From Acidovorax sp. 69 (lineage in GTDB: Bacteria > Pseudomonadota > Gammaproteobacteria > Burkholderiales > Burkholderiaceae_C), in NCBI RefSeq assembly GCF_002797445.1, contig NZ_PGEP01000001.1, positions 372,001-436,000 on the forward strand: DNA of 64,000 nucleotides. The letters run 5' to 3'. Positions 26,710-38,483 of the stretch are shown here, in pieces (within the stretch, counting starts at the first letter, position 1; each line of letters starts with the position of its first letter). The notes below the pieces were generated by a model. That model was not told the DNA's origin and made no database searches. It saw only the letters and a list, made by a program, of their open reading frames with translations. The position numbers were made by a program, and so were the translations under genes.

Positions 26710-27263
26710 AAACCCCTGCACTTCTTATGACAGTGCTGGCCGGCGTGGTTCTGGCCGGTTGTGCCAACAACTCCGCCCCGGTGCGCGTCGAGCCTACCTA
26801 CCAGGAAGCCGCCAGCAGCCAGTTCATCCAGACGAGCCGCGATGCCGTGACCAAGCTGACCACGGGTTTTGACATGAACGCCCTGGGCGCAGGCCCCGTG
26901 CTCGTGGCCACCGTGGTCAACGTCAACGACCTGAGCCGCGCCGCCCCCCTGGGGCGCACGCTGTCTGAGCAATACGCTACCAGCATGGCTGCCAGCGGTT
27001 TCAACGTGAAAGAAATCAAGCTGCGTGGAGATGTGTTTGTGCGCGAAGGAGCGGGCGAGTTGCTGCTGTCGCGTGAGATCAAGGACATTGCACGCAACCA
27101 CAATGCCTCGCTGGTGCTGGTGGGTACCTACTCTGCAGCCGCCAATTACACCTACGTGAGCTTGAAGCTGGTGCGCACCGAAGACAGCCGCATCGTGCGC
27201 GGCCATGACTACGCACTGCCTAACGACCGCGATGTGCAGCGTCTGCTGGCAGTTCCACGCTGA
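26706..27263 (+). CDS. FlgO-family outer-membrane lipoprotein
   Basis: A 185-residue lipoprotein with lipobox VLAGC (Cys19). The mature domain (VLVATVVNVNDLSRAAPLGR, FNVKEIKLRGDVF, and ASLVLVGTYSAAANYTYVSL) matches the FlgO family. In Vibrio, FlgO with FlgP and FlgT stabilises the flagellar motor in the outer membrane. No flagellar gene is in this window, so a flagellar role is unproven. Its partner upstream is an unknown lipoprotein, coupled by ATGA overlap. A strong terminator follows 48 bases later. Confidence 0.8.
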   Translation: MKTPALLMTVLAGVVLAGCANNSAPVRVEPTYQEAASSQFIQTSRDAVTKLTTGFDMNALGAGPVLVATVVNVNDLSRAAPLGRTLSEQYATSMAASGFNVKEIKLRGDVFVREGAGELLLSREIKDIARNHNASLVLVGTYSAAANYTYVSLKLVRTEDSRIVRGHDYALPNDRDVQRLLAVPR

Positions 27264-27311
27264 GATTGACCCGTCCACCCCGGGCCAGCAAGCCCGTGTG
27301 CTGGACCATAG

Positions 27312-27337
27312 AAAGGCCGTTTCGACGGCCTTTTTTT
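27312..27337 (+). terminator. Intrinsic terminator after the lipoprotein pair
   Basis: AAAGGCCGT-TTCG-ACGGCCTTT: a 9-bp stem with a stable TTCG tetraloop, followed by a run of T. Confidence 0.93.
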
Positions 27338-27451
27338 ATGGCGCCGGGAGGGTCTGCTAACACCCTTGCGACACCAACACCCTAGCGGCCAATCCCGCAC
27401 TACCTGTGCCACCGAGGCGGCTGAGACCTTGCCCCACTAAAATCACGCCCC

Positions 27452-28276
27452 ATGAACTTCACCGACATGCTGCGCGGCGCCACGGCGCAGAACAACTCCC
27501 TGCTGTGCGTGGGCCTGGACCCCGAACCCACGCGCTTCCCCGCCGGGATGTTGGGCGACCCGCGCAAGATTTATGACTTTTGCGCAGCCATCGTGGATGC
27601 CACGGCCGATCTGGTCTGTGCATTCAAGCCCCAGATCGCCTACTTTGCAGCGCACAGGGCCGAAGACCAACTAGAACGCCTGATGCAGCACATGCGCGCC
27701 AATGCGCCACAGGTACCGGTGATTCTGGATGCCAAGCGCGGTGACATTGGCTCCACCGCCGAACAGTACGCCAAGGAGGCCTTCGAGCGCTATGGTGCCG
27801 ATGCTGTCACGCTGTCCCCGTTCATGGGATTCGATTCCATCGAACCCTATCTGGCGTACCACGGCAAAGGCGCGTTTTTGCTATGCCGTACGTCCAACCC
27901 AGGCGGCGACGATCTGCAGACCCAGCGTCTGGCCAGCGTCGATGGACAGCCACTGATGTACGAGCATGTGGCACGCCTGGCGCAAGGCCCTTGGAACAAA
28001 AACGGCCAGCTGGGCTTGGTGGTGGGCGCCACGTACCCGCAGGAGATCGAACGTGTGCGTGCCATCGCGCCTACATTGCCGCTCCTGATCCCGGGTGTGG
28101 GAGCCCAGGGCGGTGACGCTGCAGCCACCGTGCGTGCCGGGTTGCGCAGTGATGGGCCCATCATCGTGAACTCGTCGCGTGCCATTCTTTACGCATCCAA
28201 GGGCGAAGACTTTGCTGCCGCCGCCCGCGCAGAGGCCATGCGCACCCGCAGTGTTTTGGAAGCCGCCCGAGGCTGA
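27452..28276 (+). CDS. pyrF: Orotidine 5'-phosphate decarboxylase
   Basis: A 274-residue enzyme of the longer, type 2 pyrF family, which makes UMP from OMP. The conserved catalytic Asp-Lys-x-x-Asp is [20 protein letters not shown] with Asp93, Lys95 and Asp98. Start and end motifs ([29 protein letters not shown]-like [11 protein letters not shown]) are intact. It appears to be a single-gene unit between the FlgO-pair terminator and the LysR gene 106 bases downstream. Confidence 0.96.
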   Translation: MNFTDMLRGATAQNNSLLCVGLDPEPTRFPAGMLGDPRKIYDFCAAIVDATADLVCAFKPQIAYFAAHRAEDQLERLMQHMRANAPQVPVILDAKRGDIGSTAEQYAKEAFERYGADAVTLSPFMGFDSIEPYLAYHGKGAFLLCRTSNPGGDDLQTQRLASVDGQPLMYEHVARLAQGPWNKNGQLGLVVGATYPQEIERVRAIAPTLPLLIPGVGAQGGDAAATVRAGLRSDGPIIVNSSRAILYASKGEDFAAAARAEAMRTRSVLEAARG

Positions 28277-28382
28277 CCCGAAAATTCAGGCCGCTGTTCG
28301 GTGCCTTCTGATGGCAGTCCCAACAGATCCCCGCACCCGCGACAGAGCACCCGCCTGACAGCCGCCCCACCAGGAGCCAGCG

Positions 28383-29282
28383 ATGCAGTTGAAATGGCTG
28401 GAAGATTTCATCGTATTGGCGCAAGAGCGCAGCTTCACGCGTGCTGCTGAGCTGAGGCATGTCACGCATCCCGCTTTCGGGCGGCGCATTCGCGCGCTGG
28501 AGGCCTGGGCGGGTACCCCATTGATAGAGCGTGGCGGTGGAGGCCCTGTCACGCTCACGCCGGCGGGACTGAGCTTTCTTGAAACCGCAGGCCACATGGC
28601 GCGCAGCTTGGCCCAGTCGCACGAGGAGCTGCAGAGCCTGGCAGGGCGGCAAGCACGCACTGTGACCTTGGCCACCGGCCGCACGTTGGCGCGCACCGTG
28701 GTTGCGGACTGGTTGGTGCGACTGCAGCCCATCATGCAAGGGGGTGAGCTGTGCATACGCACCCGAGCGCTGGCCGATACCGTGGGGATGCTGGAGCGTA
28801 ACGAGGCAGATTTTTCACTGGTGTACCACCATCCGGCATTGGCGATCCGGCTCGATGCAAGGCAGTTTACGCATCTGACGGTGGCCTCTGACCGGCTGGT
28901 GCCCGTATCTCGCGCCACCGCGCAAGGACTGGCACTGCATCGGTTCGGGCCCGATGCCACTTTGGTGCCCTACCTGGCCTATGCGCCTCAACTGGCGCTG
29001 GGGCGGCTGGTAGAAGACCATCTGGCGCAGAACCTCCACGCCCCCCGACTGCAACGCGTGGTGGAGTGCGACTCCGCTGACGCCCACTATGAGTATGTGC
29101 AAAAAGGCCTGGGTGTTGCCTGGCTGCCCTGGTCCATGGTGCATGCCGACTGCAAGGCCAAGCGCCTGGCGCTCGCCGGTGATGCCCGCATGGAAGTGCG
29201 TTTTGACGTGCGCCTGTACCGTCCCAAGCGCCGCCTCGGGCCATTGGCCGAAGCGCTGTGGAAAGCCTTGGCACAGCGCTGA
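28383..29282 (+). CDS. LysR-family transcriptional regulator
   Basis: A 299-residue regulator. The N-terminal winged helix is WLEDFIVLAQERSFTRAAEL followed by HPAFGRRIRALEAWAGTPL. The remaining two-thirds is the periplasmic-binding-like effector domain (LATGRTLARTVVADWLVRLQ onward). It is transcribed in the same direction as the Bug receptor and deacylase genes, 148 bases upstream of them, and may control them; a more usual LysR target would be divergent. The recognition helix contains Pro (THPAFGRR), a common variant. The effector is unknown. Confidence 0.92.
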   Translation: MQLKWLEDFIVLAQERSFTRAAELRHVTHPAFGRRIRALEAWAGTPLIERGGGGPVTLTPAGLSFLETAGHMARSLAQSHEELQSLAGRQARTVTLATGRTLARTVVADWLVRLQPIMQGGELCIRTRALADTVGMLERNEADFSLVYHHPALAIRLDARQFTHLTVASDRLVPVSRATAQGLALHRFGPDATLVPYLAYAPQLALGRLVEDHLAQNLHAPRLQRVVECDSADAHYEYVQKGLGVAWLPWSMVHADCKAKRLALAGDARMEVRFDVRLYRPKRRLGPLAEALWKALAQR

Positions 29283-29430
29283 TGCCACGCTTTCACCCGG
29301 GTTTCCCCTTGGGGTTGTGATCGGATTTGCACGGGTTTGTGCTTTTTTGGCACCGACGGTCTAGCGGAGGATTCTCACAATCTAGCTTTAGCCAAGACCC
29401 GCCTACCACTCCTTTTCAAGGAAACCCACC

Positions 29431-30405
29431 ATGCCCACTGTCTCCCCTCTGCGTCGCGTTGCCCTGCTGTGTGGCTTGGTCGTTCTCGCTGCCCCTGCTA
29501 TGGCGCAGGACGCCTATCCCAGCAAACCCATCACCATCGTCGTGGGATACCCGCCTGGCGGTAGTACCGACCTGACGGCGCGCACCGTGGCCACCGAGTT
29601 GGGCAACAAGCTCGGTGTGCCGGTGGTGATCGAAAACATCGGGGGGGCTGGTGGTGCCATTGGGGCGCAAAAGGTGGCCAATGCCGCCCCCGACGGCTAC
29701 ACCCTGCTGGTGGGCGCCAACAATGAAATCGCCATCAACAAGCTCGTGACCAAAAAGGTCAAATACGACATCAAAGATTTCACGGCCGTTGGCCTCATTG
29801 CATCGCAACCCCTGGTGCTGGTGGCATCCACGGGCGCCGGGGTGAAGAACATGGCCGAGTTCACGCAGAAGGTGTCCAAGAACCCTGGCAAGTTCAGTTA
29901 CGGCAGCTCTGGTGTGGGTACAGCGCTGCACCTGGCGGGCGAGGCGGTCAAGGAGCAGGGCAAACTATTCATGACGCACATCCCCTACCGGGGCGTGGCA
30001 CCGTTGACCTCCGATCTGATGGGCAACAATCTGGAGTACGGCGTGTTTGTGCTATCTAGCGGCTTGCCCCACATCCGGAGCGGCAAGGTGATCGCGCTGG
30101 GCACCACCGAAGCCAAGCGATCGGCCACGACGCCCGATATTCCGGCGCTTGCCGAGTCGCCCCAGTATAAGAACGTGGACATCAGCGTGTGGTTCGCGCT
30201 CATGGCGCCTGCCAATCTGCCCAAGCCGGTGCTGGACAAGGTCAAGAAGGCACTCAACGACAGCCTGCAATCGCCCGATTTCAGAAAGAAGATGGAAGCC
30301 AGCGGCTCCACTGTGGCTTCTCCTGCGGTGAACATCGACCAGTTCCTGGCTGCCGAAGTGGCCAAGTACAAGAAGATTGTTGAATTCGCCAAGATCGAAG
30401 AATGA
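29431..30405 (+). CDS. Bug/TctC-family periplasmic solute receptor
   Basis: A 324-residue tripartite-tricarboxylate-transporter receptor. The signal peptide ends near residue 26 (LAAPAMAQ). The mature protein has the family start YPSKPITIVVGYPPGGSTD and the ligand-loop motifs NIGGAGGAIGAQKVANAAPD and DGYTLLVGANN. Such receptors bind carboxylates and amino-acid derivatives in the periplasm. No TctA/TctB membrane genes accompany it, as is common for the expanded Bug family in Burkholderiales. The ATGA overlap with an AstE/ASPA-type deacylase suggests an N-acyl amino acid as ligand (inference). Confidence 0.93.
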   Translation: MPTVSPLRRVALLCGLVVLAAPAMAQDAYPSKPITIVVGYPPGGSTDLTARTVATELGNKLGVPVVIENIGGAGGAIGAQKVANAAPDGYTLLVGANNEIAINKLVTKKVKYDIKDFTAVGLIASQPLVLVASTGAGVKNMAEFTQKVSKNPGKFSYGSSGVGTALHLAGEAVKEQGKLFMTHIPYRGVAPLTSDLMGNNLEYGVFVLSSGLPHIRSGKVIALGTTEAKRSATTPDIPALAESPQYKNVDISVWFALMAPANLPKPVLDKVKKALNDSLQSPDFRKKMEASGSTVASPAVNIDQFLAAEVAKYKKIVEFAKIEE

Positions 30406-31409
30406 CCGACCGCACCGAAAACCACAGCGGCAATGCCGCAGTACTGCCCCTGGCTTTTGAACTGCCAGCGCCCGACATCAGCGCCTGGCGCGCCGGTAAC
30501 ACCGGTACTGAAGGCGTGTGGCAGTTCGATTCCGGCCAGCCCGGCCGCCACGCGATGATCAGCGCCCTGGTGCACGGCAACGAACTGTGCGGCGCCTGGG
30601 CGCTCAAGGGCCTGCTGGAGGCCGGTGTGCGCCCTGAGCGCGGTATGCTCACACTGGCGTTCTGCAACCTCGACGCGTTCGACCGCTTCGACGCCAGCAG
30701 CCACGATGCCTCGCGCTTTACCGATGAAGACCTCAACCGCCAATGGCTCGACGAGCGCATCGGCGCAGGCAACACCAGCGAACGCCGCCGCGCCGCCGCG
30801 CTGAGACCGTTTGTGGCGCAGGCCGACTGGCTGCTCGACATCCATTCCATGCACGAGCCCTCGGCGCCCCTGCTGCTAACAGGCATCCAGCCGCGCAACC
30901 GGGAGCTGGCGCGCGTCATGCGCTCGCCCGAGCACATCGTGGTGGACGCGGGTCACAAGGACGGAGTGCGCATGCGCGACTACGGTCGCTTCGGGCTACC
31001 GGACGGAGAGGGGGGCGACACACGCTCACTGTTGATCGAATGCGGCTTCCATGGCGACCTCGCCAGCCGAAATGTAGCCCAGGACCAGTGCGTGCGTTTT
31101 CTCGAACAGTCCGGCGTGCTGGACGGGTATACGCTGAGTCGGCAGCTGCCCGGCTGGCGCAGACCCGATGCACCTCGCCAATGGGCGCTGGAAGTGACCG
31201 GCCCTGTGATCGCTACCAGCAGCGCCTTCCGCTTTGTGGCACCTTTTACGGGGCTGGAAGTGTTTGAACAGGCCGGTACGGTGATAGGGGACAACGACGG
31301 CGTGCCCGTCGTTACGCCTTATGACGACTGCGTGTTGGTCATGCCTTCGGTGCGGCAGGCGCGGGCCGGGGTCACGGTGGTGCGCTACGCGACCCGACAG
31401 CCTCTGTGA
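30402..31409 (+). CDS. Succinylglutamate desuccinylase/aspartoacylase family protein
   Basis: A 335-residue zinc hydrolase of the M14-like AstE/ASPA superfamily. Visible metal ligands are His58 and Glu61 in LVHGNELCG and His148 in LLDIHSMHEP. Glu213 in LLIECGFHGD fits the catalytic base. The C-terminal beta domain (ATSSAFRFVAPFTGLEVF) is usual for the group. These enzymes release acyl groups from N-acyl amino acids. It does not sit with ast pathway genes, so AstE itself is unlikely; it is coupled by ATGA overlap to a Bug receptor. The next 213 bases (31410-31622) hold nothing I can identify. Confidence 0.85.
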   Translation: MTDRTENHSGNAAVLPLAFELPAPDISAWRAGNTGTEGVWQFDSGQPGRHAMISALVHGNELCGAWALKGLLEAGVRPERGMLTLAFCNLDAFDRFDASSHDASRFTDEDLNRQWLDERIGAGNTSERRRAAALRPFVAQADWLLDIHSMHEPSAPLLLTGIQPRNRELARVMRSPEHIVVDAGHKDGVRMRDYGRFGLPDGEGGDTRSLLIECGFHGDLASRNVAQDQCVRFLEQSGVLDGYTLSRQLPGWRRPDAPRQWALEVTGPVIATSSAFRFVAPFTGLEVFEQAGTVIGDNDGVPVVTPYDDCVLVMPSVRQARAGVTVVRYATRQPL

Positions 31410-31622
31410 CGTCTCCAGTCAAGCGTTACGCCATCAGTGGAAGGCCTTGGTGTGGCTGCGCCACCAGAAAACTGTGATCTGTGCTCGCAAGGTTCCGGGG
31501 CGCGCTACCTTGGCATGTAAGCGCCATTGGCGGCGAAAGCTACCCCAAACAGGGGGCTTGCGTCTGCAGCGGGGCGGACTTGGCCTGCACTGAGCCCGAT
31601 AGGCCAACGGACCCACAAGGGC

Positions 31623-31658
31623 AAAAAAAAGCCGGCTGCCTTTGCGGGCGGCCGGCTT
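31623..31658 (-). terminator. Intrinsic terminator for gapA
   Basis: Read on the minus strand, AAGCCGGCCGCC / GGCAGCCGGCTT form a 12-bp stem with one G-T pair, followed by eight T. It lies 48 bases past the gapA stop. Confidence 0.92.
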
Positions 31659-31705
31659 GAACGGGGTAGTTTCTTCTAGCGCTTCTTCATTCTAAGGGTC
31701 CAAGC

Positions 31706-34874
<3,169 letters not shown>

Positions 34875-34997
34875 GGGGGATGGGTTCAGGGTGGGGAGTT
34901 CAGGGGAAACCCGGCATTTTACCGGGGCGGCTTTCATTCGCCTGAATTGGTGCGCTGCGGGCCATGGTCACTGCCGCAATGCACTACAGTGCGGGCC

Positions 34998-35387
34998 ATG
35001 CAAGGACTGCATCTCACCGCTGATCTTCATGGCTGCCGCTGCGCGCCCGCGTGGCTGCTGGACGCCACCGCCCTGGGCCGCGCCTGTACCGATGCAGTGC
35101 ATGCCGCCGGGTTGCAGCCCGTGGGGCAGTTGTTTCACGAGTTCCCTGCCACGGTGCACGGCCCTGGTGGAGTGACAGCTACTGTTTTGCTAGCGGAATC
35201 GCACCTGTGCGTGCACACCTGGCCTGAGCAGCGCGCGGTCACGCTCGACGTGTATGTCTGCAATTTTGGCGCCGACCATTCGGGCAAGGCGCGTGCGCTG
35301 ATGGACGCGCTGCTGGCGCTGTTCGACCCCACCACGGTGGAGCGCCACGCGCTGCAGCGGGGCGCTGTGAACGAGGTGGCCGCATGA
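34998..35387 (+). CDS. S-adenosylmethionine decarboxylase proenzyme (SpeH type)
   Basis: A 129-residue prokaryotic AdoMet decarboxylase, which self-cleaves to form a pyruvoyl cofactor and makes the aminopropyl donor for spermidine. The cleavage site Glu67-Ser68 is in LLAESHLCVHTWPE, with processing His73 and catalytic Cys88 in VYVCNFG. No spermidine synthase lies nearby. It overlaps murU by ATGA and heads a coupled run with murU, pepP and a CPBP protease. It is divergent from tkt with 123 bases between starts. Confidence 0.9.
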   Translation: MQGLHLTADLHGCRCAPAWLLDATALGRACTDAVHAAGLQPVGQLFHEFPATVHGPGGVTATVLLAESHLCVHTWPEQRAVTLDVYVCNFGADHSGKARALMDALLALFDPTTVERHALQRGAVNEVAA

Positions 35388-36169
35388 GTGCTGGCGCACT
35401 TTCCCCTCACCAGGTTCCCGCGCTTTTGCTGGCCGCAGGCCGTGGCGAGCGCATGCGCCCGCTGACCGACACCACCCCCAAGCCCCTGCTGCAGGTGCAG
35501 GGCCAGCCACTGCTGCAGTGGCACCTGGCGGCGCTGCAGGAGGCGGGTGTGGAACAGGCGGTGATCAACACCGCGTGGCTGGGGGCGCAGATCAGTGACC
35601 ACTTTTCAAGTGTTTTTGGCCTCCAGCGTTTGATGGATAAGCGCAAGCAGCTATCAATTTCATACTCACACGAAGGTGTGGACTTTGGCGGCGCATTGGA
35701 AACCGCCGGCGGCATCGCGCGCGCGCTGCCCCAGTTGGGCCCGGTGTTCTGGCTGGCAGCGGGTGATGTGTTTGCGCCCGACTTCGTTTTTGACAGCGCC
35801 GCTGTGACGGCCTTTGAAGCCAGCGACCATCTGGCCCACCTGTGGCTGGTGCCCAACCCTTCCCACAACCCGCGCGGCGACTTTGGCCTGTCGACCAACG
35901 GGCTGGCGCTGAACCTGCCCCCGGGCGACCCCGCGCCGCGCTACACCTACAGCACCATCGCCCTCCTGCGCGCCGAGCTGTTTGCGGCGCCGTGGTGCGA
36001 TATTGCCCACGGCAATCCCGATGGCATCAAAGCCCCGCTGGCGCCACTGCTTCGCCGTGCAATGGACAATGGCCGCGTCAGTGCGCAGCTCTATACCGGC
36101 CGCTGGACCGACGTGGGCACGCCCGAACGGCTGGCCGAACTCAACTCCCTTTCCTTCGACGCGCCATGA
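35384..36169 (+). CDS. murU: MurU-like N-acetylmuramate-1-phosphate uridylyltransferase
   Basis: A 261-residue nucleotidyltransferase. The N-terminal NTP-binding motif is LLLAAGRGERMRPLTDTTPK with PKPLLQV, and metal/substrate residues lie in ETAGGI, WLAAGDVF and the C-terminal GRWTDVGTPERL. MurU recycles cell-wall sugars by making UDP-MurNAc, bypassing MurA. Residues about 77-94 (VFGLQRLMDKRKQLSIS) are encoded by copy E of the dispersed palindromic element and sit where, from memory, related proteins have a shorter loop. An amgK kinase, its usual partner, is not seen. Overlaps both neighbours by ATGA. Confidence 0.85.
   Translation: MSAGALSPHQVPALLLAAGRGERMRPLTDTTPKPLLQVQGQPLLQWHLAALQEAGVEQAVINTAWLGAQISDHFSSVFGLQRLMDKRKQLSISYSHEGVDFGGALETAGGIARALPQLGPVFWLAAGDVFAPDFVFDSAAVTAFEASDHLAHLWLVPNPSHNPRGDFGLSTNGLALNLPPGDPAPRYTYSTIALLRAELFAAPWCDIAHGNPDGIKAPLAPLLRRAMDNGRVSAQLYTGRWTDVGTPERLAELNSLSFDAP
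35613..35665 (+). repeat. Dispersed palindromic element, copy E, inside murU
   Basis: Forward copy with TTTTTGGCCTCCAGCGTTTG, then ATAAGCGCAAGCAGCTATCA. It aligns to copy B without gaps over 50 bases, including the identical core ATAAGCGCAA and AGCTAT. It is wholly in-frame coding within murU. Confidence 0.75.
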
Positions 36170-37563
36170 ACACCACCGTGCCAGCCTCTGTTTACGCCCA
36201 GCGCCGCGCGCACCTGGCTGCCCAGTTGGGCCCTGGGGGCATCGCCATCATCCCCACCGCGCTGGAGCGTCCGCGCAATCGGGACAGCGACTTCCTGTTC
36301 CGCCACGACAGCTATTTTTATTACCTGACAGGCTTCGCCGAGCCGGGCGCCTGCCTGGTGCTGGCCCACGACGGCCGCAGCACGCTGTTTTGTCAGCCCA
36401 AGGACCTGGAGCGCGAGATCTGGGATGGCTATCGCCTGGGCCCGGCCGCCGCGCCCGCCGCCTTGGGGGTGGATGCCGCGCAGTCGATGGCCGAGCTGGA
36501 TAGCAAGCTGCCGCGCCTGCTGGAAAACACGGCCTGCGTCTGGTACCCGTTTGCCACGCACAGCGGTCTGGCCGCCCGCGTGGAGGGCTGGCTCAATGTG
36601 GTGCGGGGGCGTGTGCGCTATGGCGCCATCTGCCCTGCCGAGCAAAACGACCTGTGCACGTTGCTTGACGAGATGCGCCTGTTCAAGGACGCCCACGAGC
36701 AGGACATCATGCGGCGCGCTAGCGCCATCAGCGCGCAAGCCCATATCCGCGCCATGCAGCGCTCGGCCCGCCTGTTGCGCGCAGGCGAAGACGTGCGTGA
36801 ATACCACCTCGACGCCGAGCTGCTGCACGCGTTCCGCGACGCGGGCTCGCAGTACCCGGCCTATAGCTCCATCGTGGCGGCGGGGGCCAATGCCTGCGTG
36901 CTGCACTATCGTGCCGATGCGGCGCCCGTGCGCGATGGTGAGCTGGTGCTGATCGACGCGGGTTGCGAGCTGGACAGCTACGCCAGCGACATCACGCGCA
37001 CCTTCCCCGCCAACGGAAAGTTCACGGGCCCACAGCGTGCGCTGTACGACCTGGTGCTGGCCAGCCAGGATGCGGCCGTGGCAGCCACCAAGGCCGGAGC
37101 GCGTTTCAACGACCCGCACGACGCCACCGTGGCCGTGCTCGCGCAGGGCATGCTGGACCTGGGCCTGCTTGACAAGAACAAGGTGGGCACTGCACAGGAC
37201 GTGATCGACAAACGTGCCTACTTCCAGTTCTACATGCACCGCACCAGCCACTGGCTGGGCATGGACGTGCACGACTGCGGCAGCTACGTGGAGCCTGGCG
37301 AAGTCGGCCAGGTGAGCGAGCGCAAGGACCCGCTTTCGGGCGAGACCATCACCAACCGCCCCAGCCGCGTGCTGCGACCCGGCATGGTGCTGACCATCGA
37401 GCCCGGCATCTATGTGCGTCCCGCCGAGGGCGTGCCCGAGCAGTTCCACCACATCGGCATCCGCATTGAAGACGATGCCATCGTCACGGACGCGGGCTGT
37501 GAACTCATCACGCGCGGTGTGCCAGTGAAGGCCGACGAGATCGAAGCGCTGATGCGCGCCTGA
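36166..37563 (+). CDS. pepP: Xaa-Pro aminopeptidase (aminopeptidase P)
   Basis: A 465-residue M24B metallopeptidase that removes N-terminal residues preceding proline. The N-terminal creatinase-like domain (FLFRHDSYFYYLTGFAEPGA) is followed by the pita-bread domain with five metal ligands: Asp264 (LIDAGCE), Asp275 (SDITRTF), His362 (HRTSHWLGMDVHD), Glu412 (LTIEPGIYV) and Glu435 (IRIEDD). The start at 36166 overlaps the murU stop (ATGA). Length and motifs fit bacterial PepP. A ubiH-like gene, its frequent neighbour elsewhere, is not seen here. Confidence 0.96.
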   Translation: MNTTVPASVYAQRRAHLAAQLGPGGIAIIPTALERPRNRDSDFLFRHDSYFYYLTGFAEPGACLVLAHDGRSTLFCQPKDLEREIWDGYRLGPAAAPAALGVDAAQSMAELDSKLPRLLENTACVWYPFATHSGLAARVEGWLNVVRGRVRYGAICPAEQNDLCTLLDEMRLFKDAHEQDIMRRASAISAQAHIRAMQRSARLLRAGEDVREYHLDAELLHAFRDAGSQYPAYSSIVAAGANACVLHYRADAAPVRDGELVLIDAGCELDSYASDITRTFPANGKFTGPQRALYDLVLASQDAAVAATKAGARFNDPHDATVAVLAQGMLDLGLLDKNKVGTAQDVIDKRAYFQFYMHRTSHWLGMDVHDCGSYVEPGEVGQVSERKDPLSGETITNRPSRVLRPGMVLTIEPGIYVRPAEGVPEQFHHIGIRIEDDAIVTDAGCELITRGVPVKADEIEALMRA

Positions 37564-37577
37564 ACGCGGGTAAATCC

Positions 37578-38363
37578 ATGGCCGTGGACGACGCTGTAAG
37601 GGTGAGTTCGGCGGATGCCCCGGGGCAACCCGCGAAATGGCGACTCGGCGGTGTGCTGTGGCTGCTGGGCATGCCCGGCGTGGTGGCCGTGGTGTGGGCG
37701 CTGCTCCCACCCCTGAGGGCCAACGAGGCCCTGCTGCCGCTGCCGCTCTGGGCGGTGGTGCTGGTCAGCGGGTTGCAAACAGCCGTGTTGTTGGCGCTGG
37801 CTGTGGCGGTGGGGGTGTGGCTGGCGCCCCGCGTGGGCCTGCGAGCCCCCGCTGTGTCTTCCTGGCTGGCTGGCAGGCCCATCGGCCCCGCGCTGCGTGC
37901 CCAGTCCCTGCCCGGCGTGTGGGGCGGCGTGGTGGGTGCCTTATGGCTGTGGGGGCTGTCGCAGGTAGTGCCCAAGGCGCTGCAACCTTCGGACCCGGCC
38001 AGCGCCATGCCGCTGGTGGTCAAGCTGTTGTACGGAGGCATCACAGAGGAGCTGCTGGTGCGTTGGGGCGTGATGACCCTGTTGTTGTGGCTGGGCTGGC
38101 GCGTGGTGCAGCGCGGGCAGGGCCCGCCGGGAAAGGCGCTGGTGGCTGTGGCGGTGCTGTTCAGCGCCCTGTTGTTTGCGCTGGGGCATCTGCCTGCAGC
38201 GCAGTCGCTGGCCGGGGTGTTGACGGCGCCGGTGGTGGTGTTTGTGTTGGTGGGTAACACCGCGTTCGGCCTGGTGGCGGGCGGGCTCTATGCGCGCCAC
38301 GGGCTGGAGGCTGCGATCTTGGCCCATGTGCTCGCGCATGGGCTGGCTTACCCACTGCTTTGA
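37578..38363 (+). CDS. CPBP-family intramembrane glutamic endopeptidase
   Basis: A 261-residue membrane protein with about seven helices. The CPBP/Abi motifs are present: EExxxR as Glu157, Glu158 and Arg162 in GGITEELLVRWG, His204 in LLFALGHLPAA, and the C-terminal FGLVAGGLYARHGLEAAILA with following HVLAHG. Members are Rce1-like intramembrane proteases, some giving bacteriocin self-immunity. It starts 14 bases after pepP and closes the speD-murU-pepP run. No bacteriocin gene is adjacent, so substrates are unknown. Confidence 0.88.
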   Translation: MAVDDAVRVSSADAPGQPAKWRLGGVLWLLGMPGVVAVVWALLPPLRANEALLPLPLWAVVLVSGLQTAVLLALAVAVGVWLAPRVGLRAPAVSSWLAGRPIGPALRAQSLPGVWGGVVGALWLWGLSQVVPKALQPSDPASAMPLVVKLLYGGITEELLVRWGVMTLLLWLGWRVVQRGQGPPGKALVAVAVLFSALLFALGHLPAAQSLAGVLTAPVVVFVLVGNTAFGLVAGGLYARHGLEAAILAHVLAHGLAYPLL

Positions 38364-38483
38364 CCGACGCGCTCGCTGCAGAGGCTCCTCGGATGCAGGT
38401 CACAACCACGGGGTAACTCGCATGTAACCGCTTCGTGTGAGAATTGAAACTCGATTACATACCAACGACCGAGAGAAAGAGAC

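Noticed and set aside
30048..30065. GTGCTATCTAGCGGCTTG in the Bug receptor gene.
   Set aside because: Too short and lacking the rest of the element.
31410..31622. Possible small genes between the deacylase and gapA.
   Set aside because: Short frames lack ribosome sites and recognisable products; the stretch looks non-coding.
35175..35200. A GCTACTGTTTTGCTAGC motif in the AdoMet decarboxylase gene resembling one end of the dispersed repeat.
   Set aside because: Only one end matches and the encoded ATVLLAESHL is the conserved processing region of the enzyme, so chance is the better explanation.
36716..36745. CGCTAGCGCCATCAGCGCGC in pepP, similar to the GC-rich part of the repeat.
   Set aside because: The AT-rich half is absent and such GC palindromes are expected in this composition.
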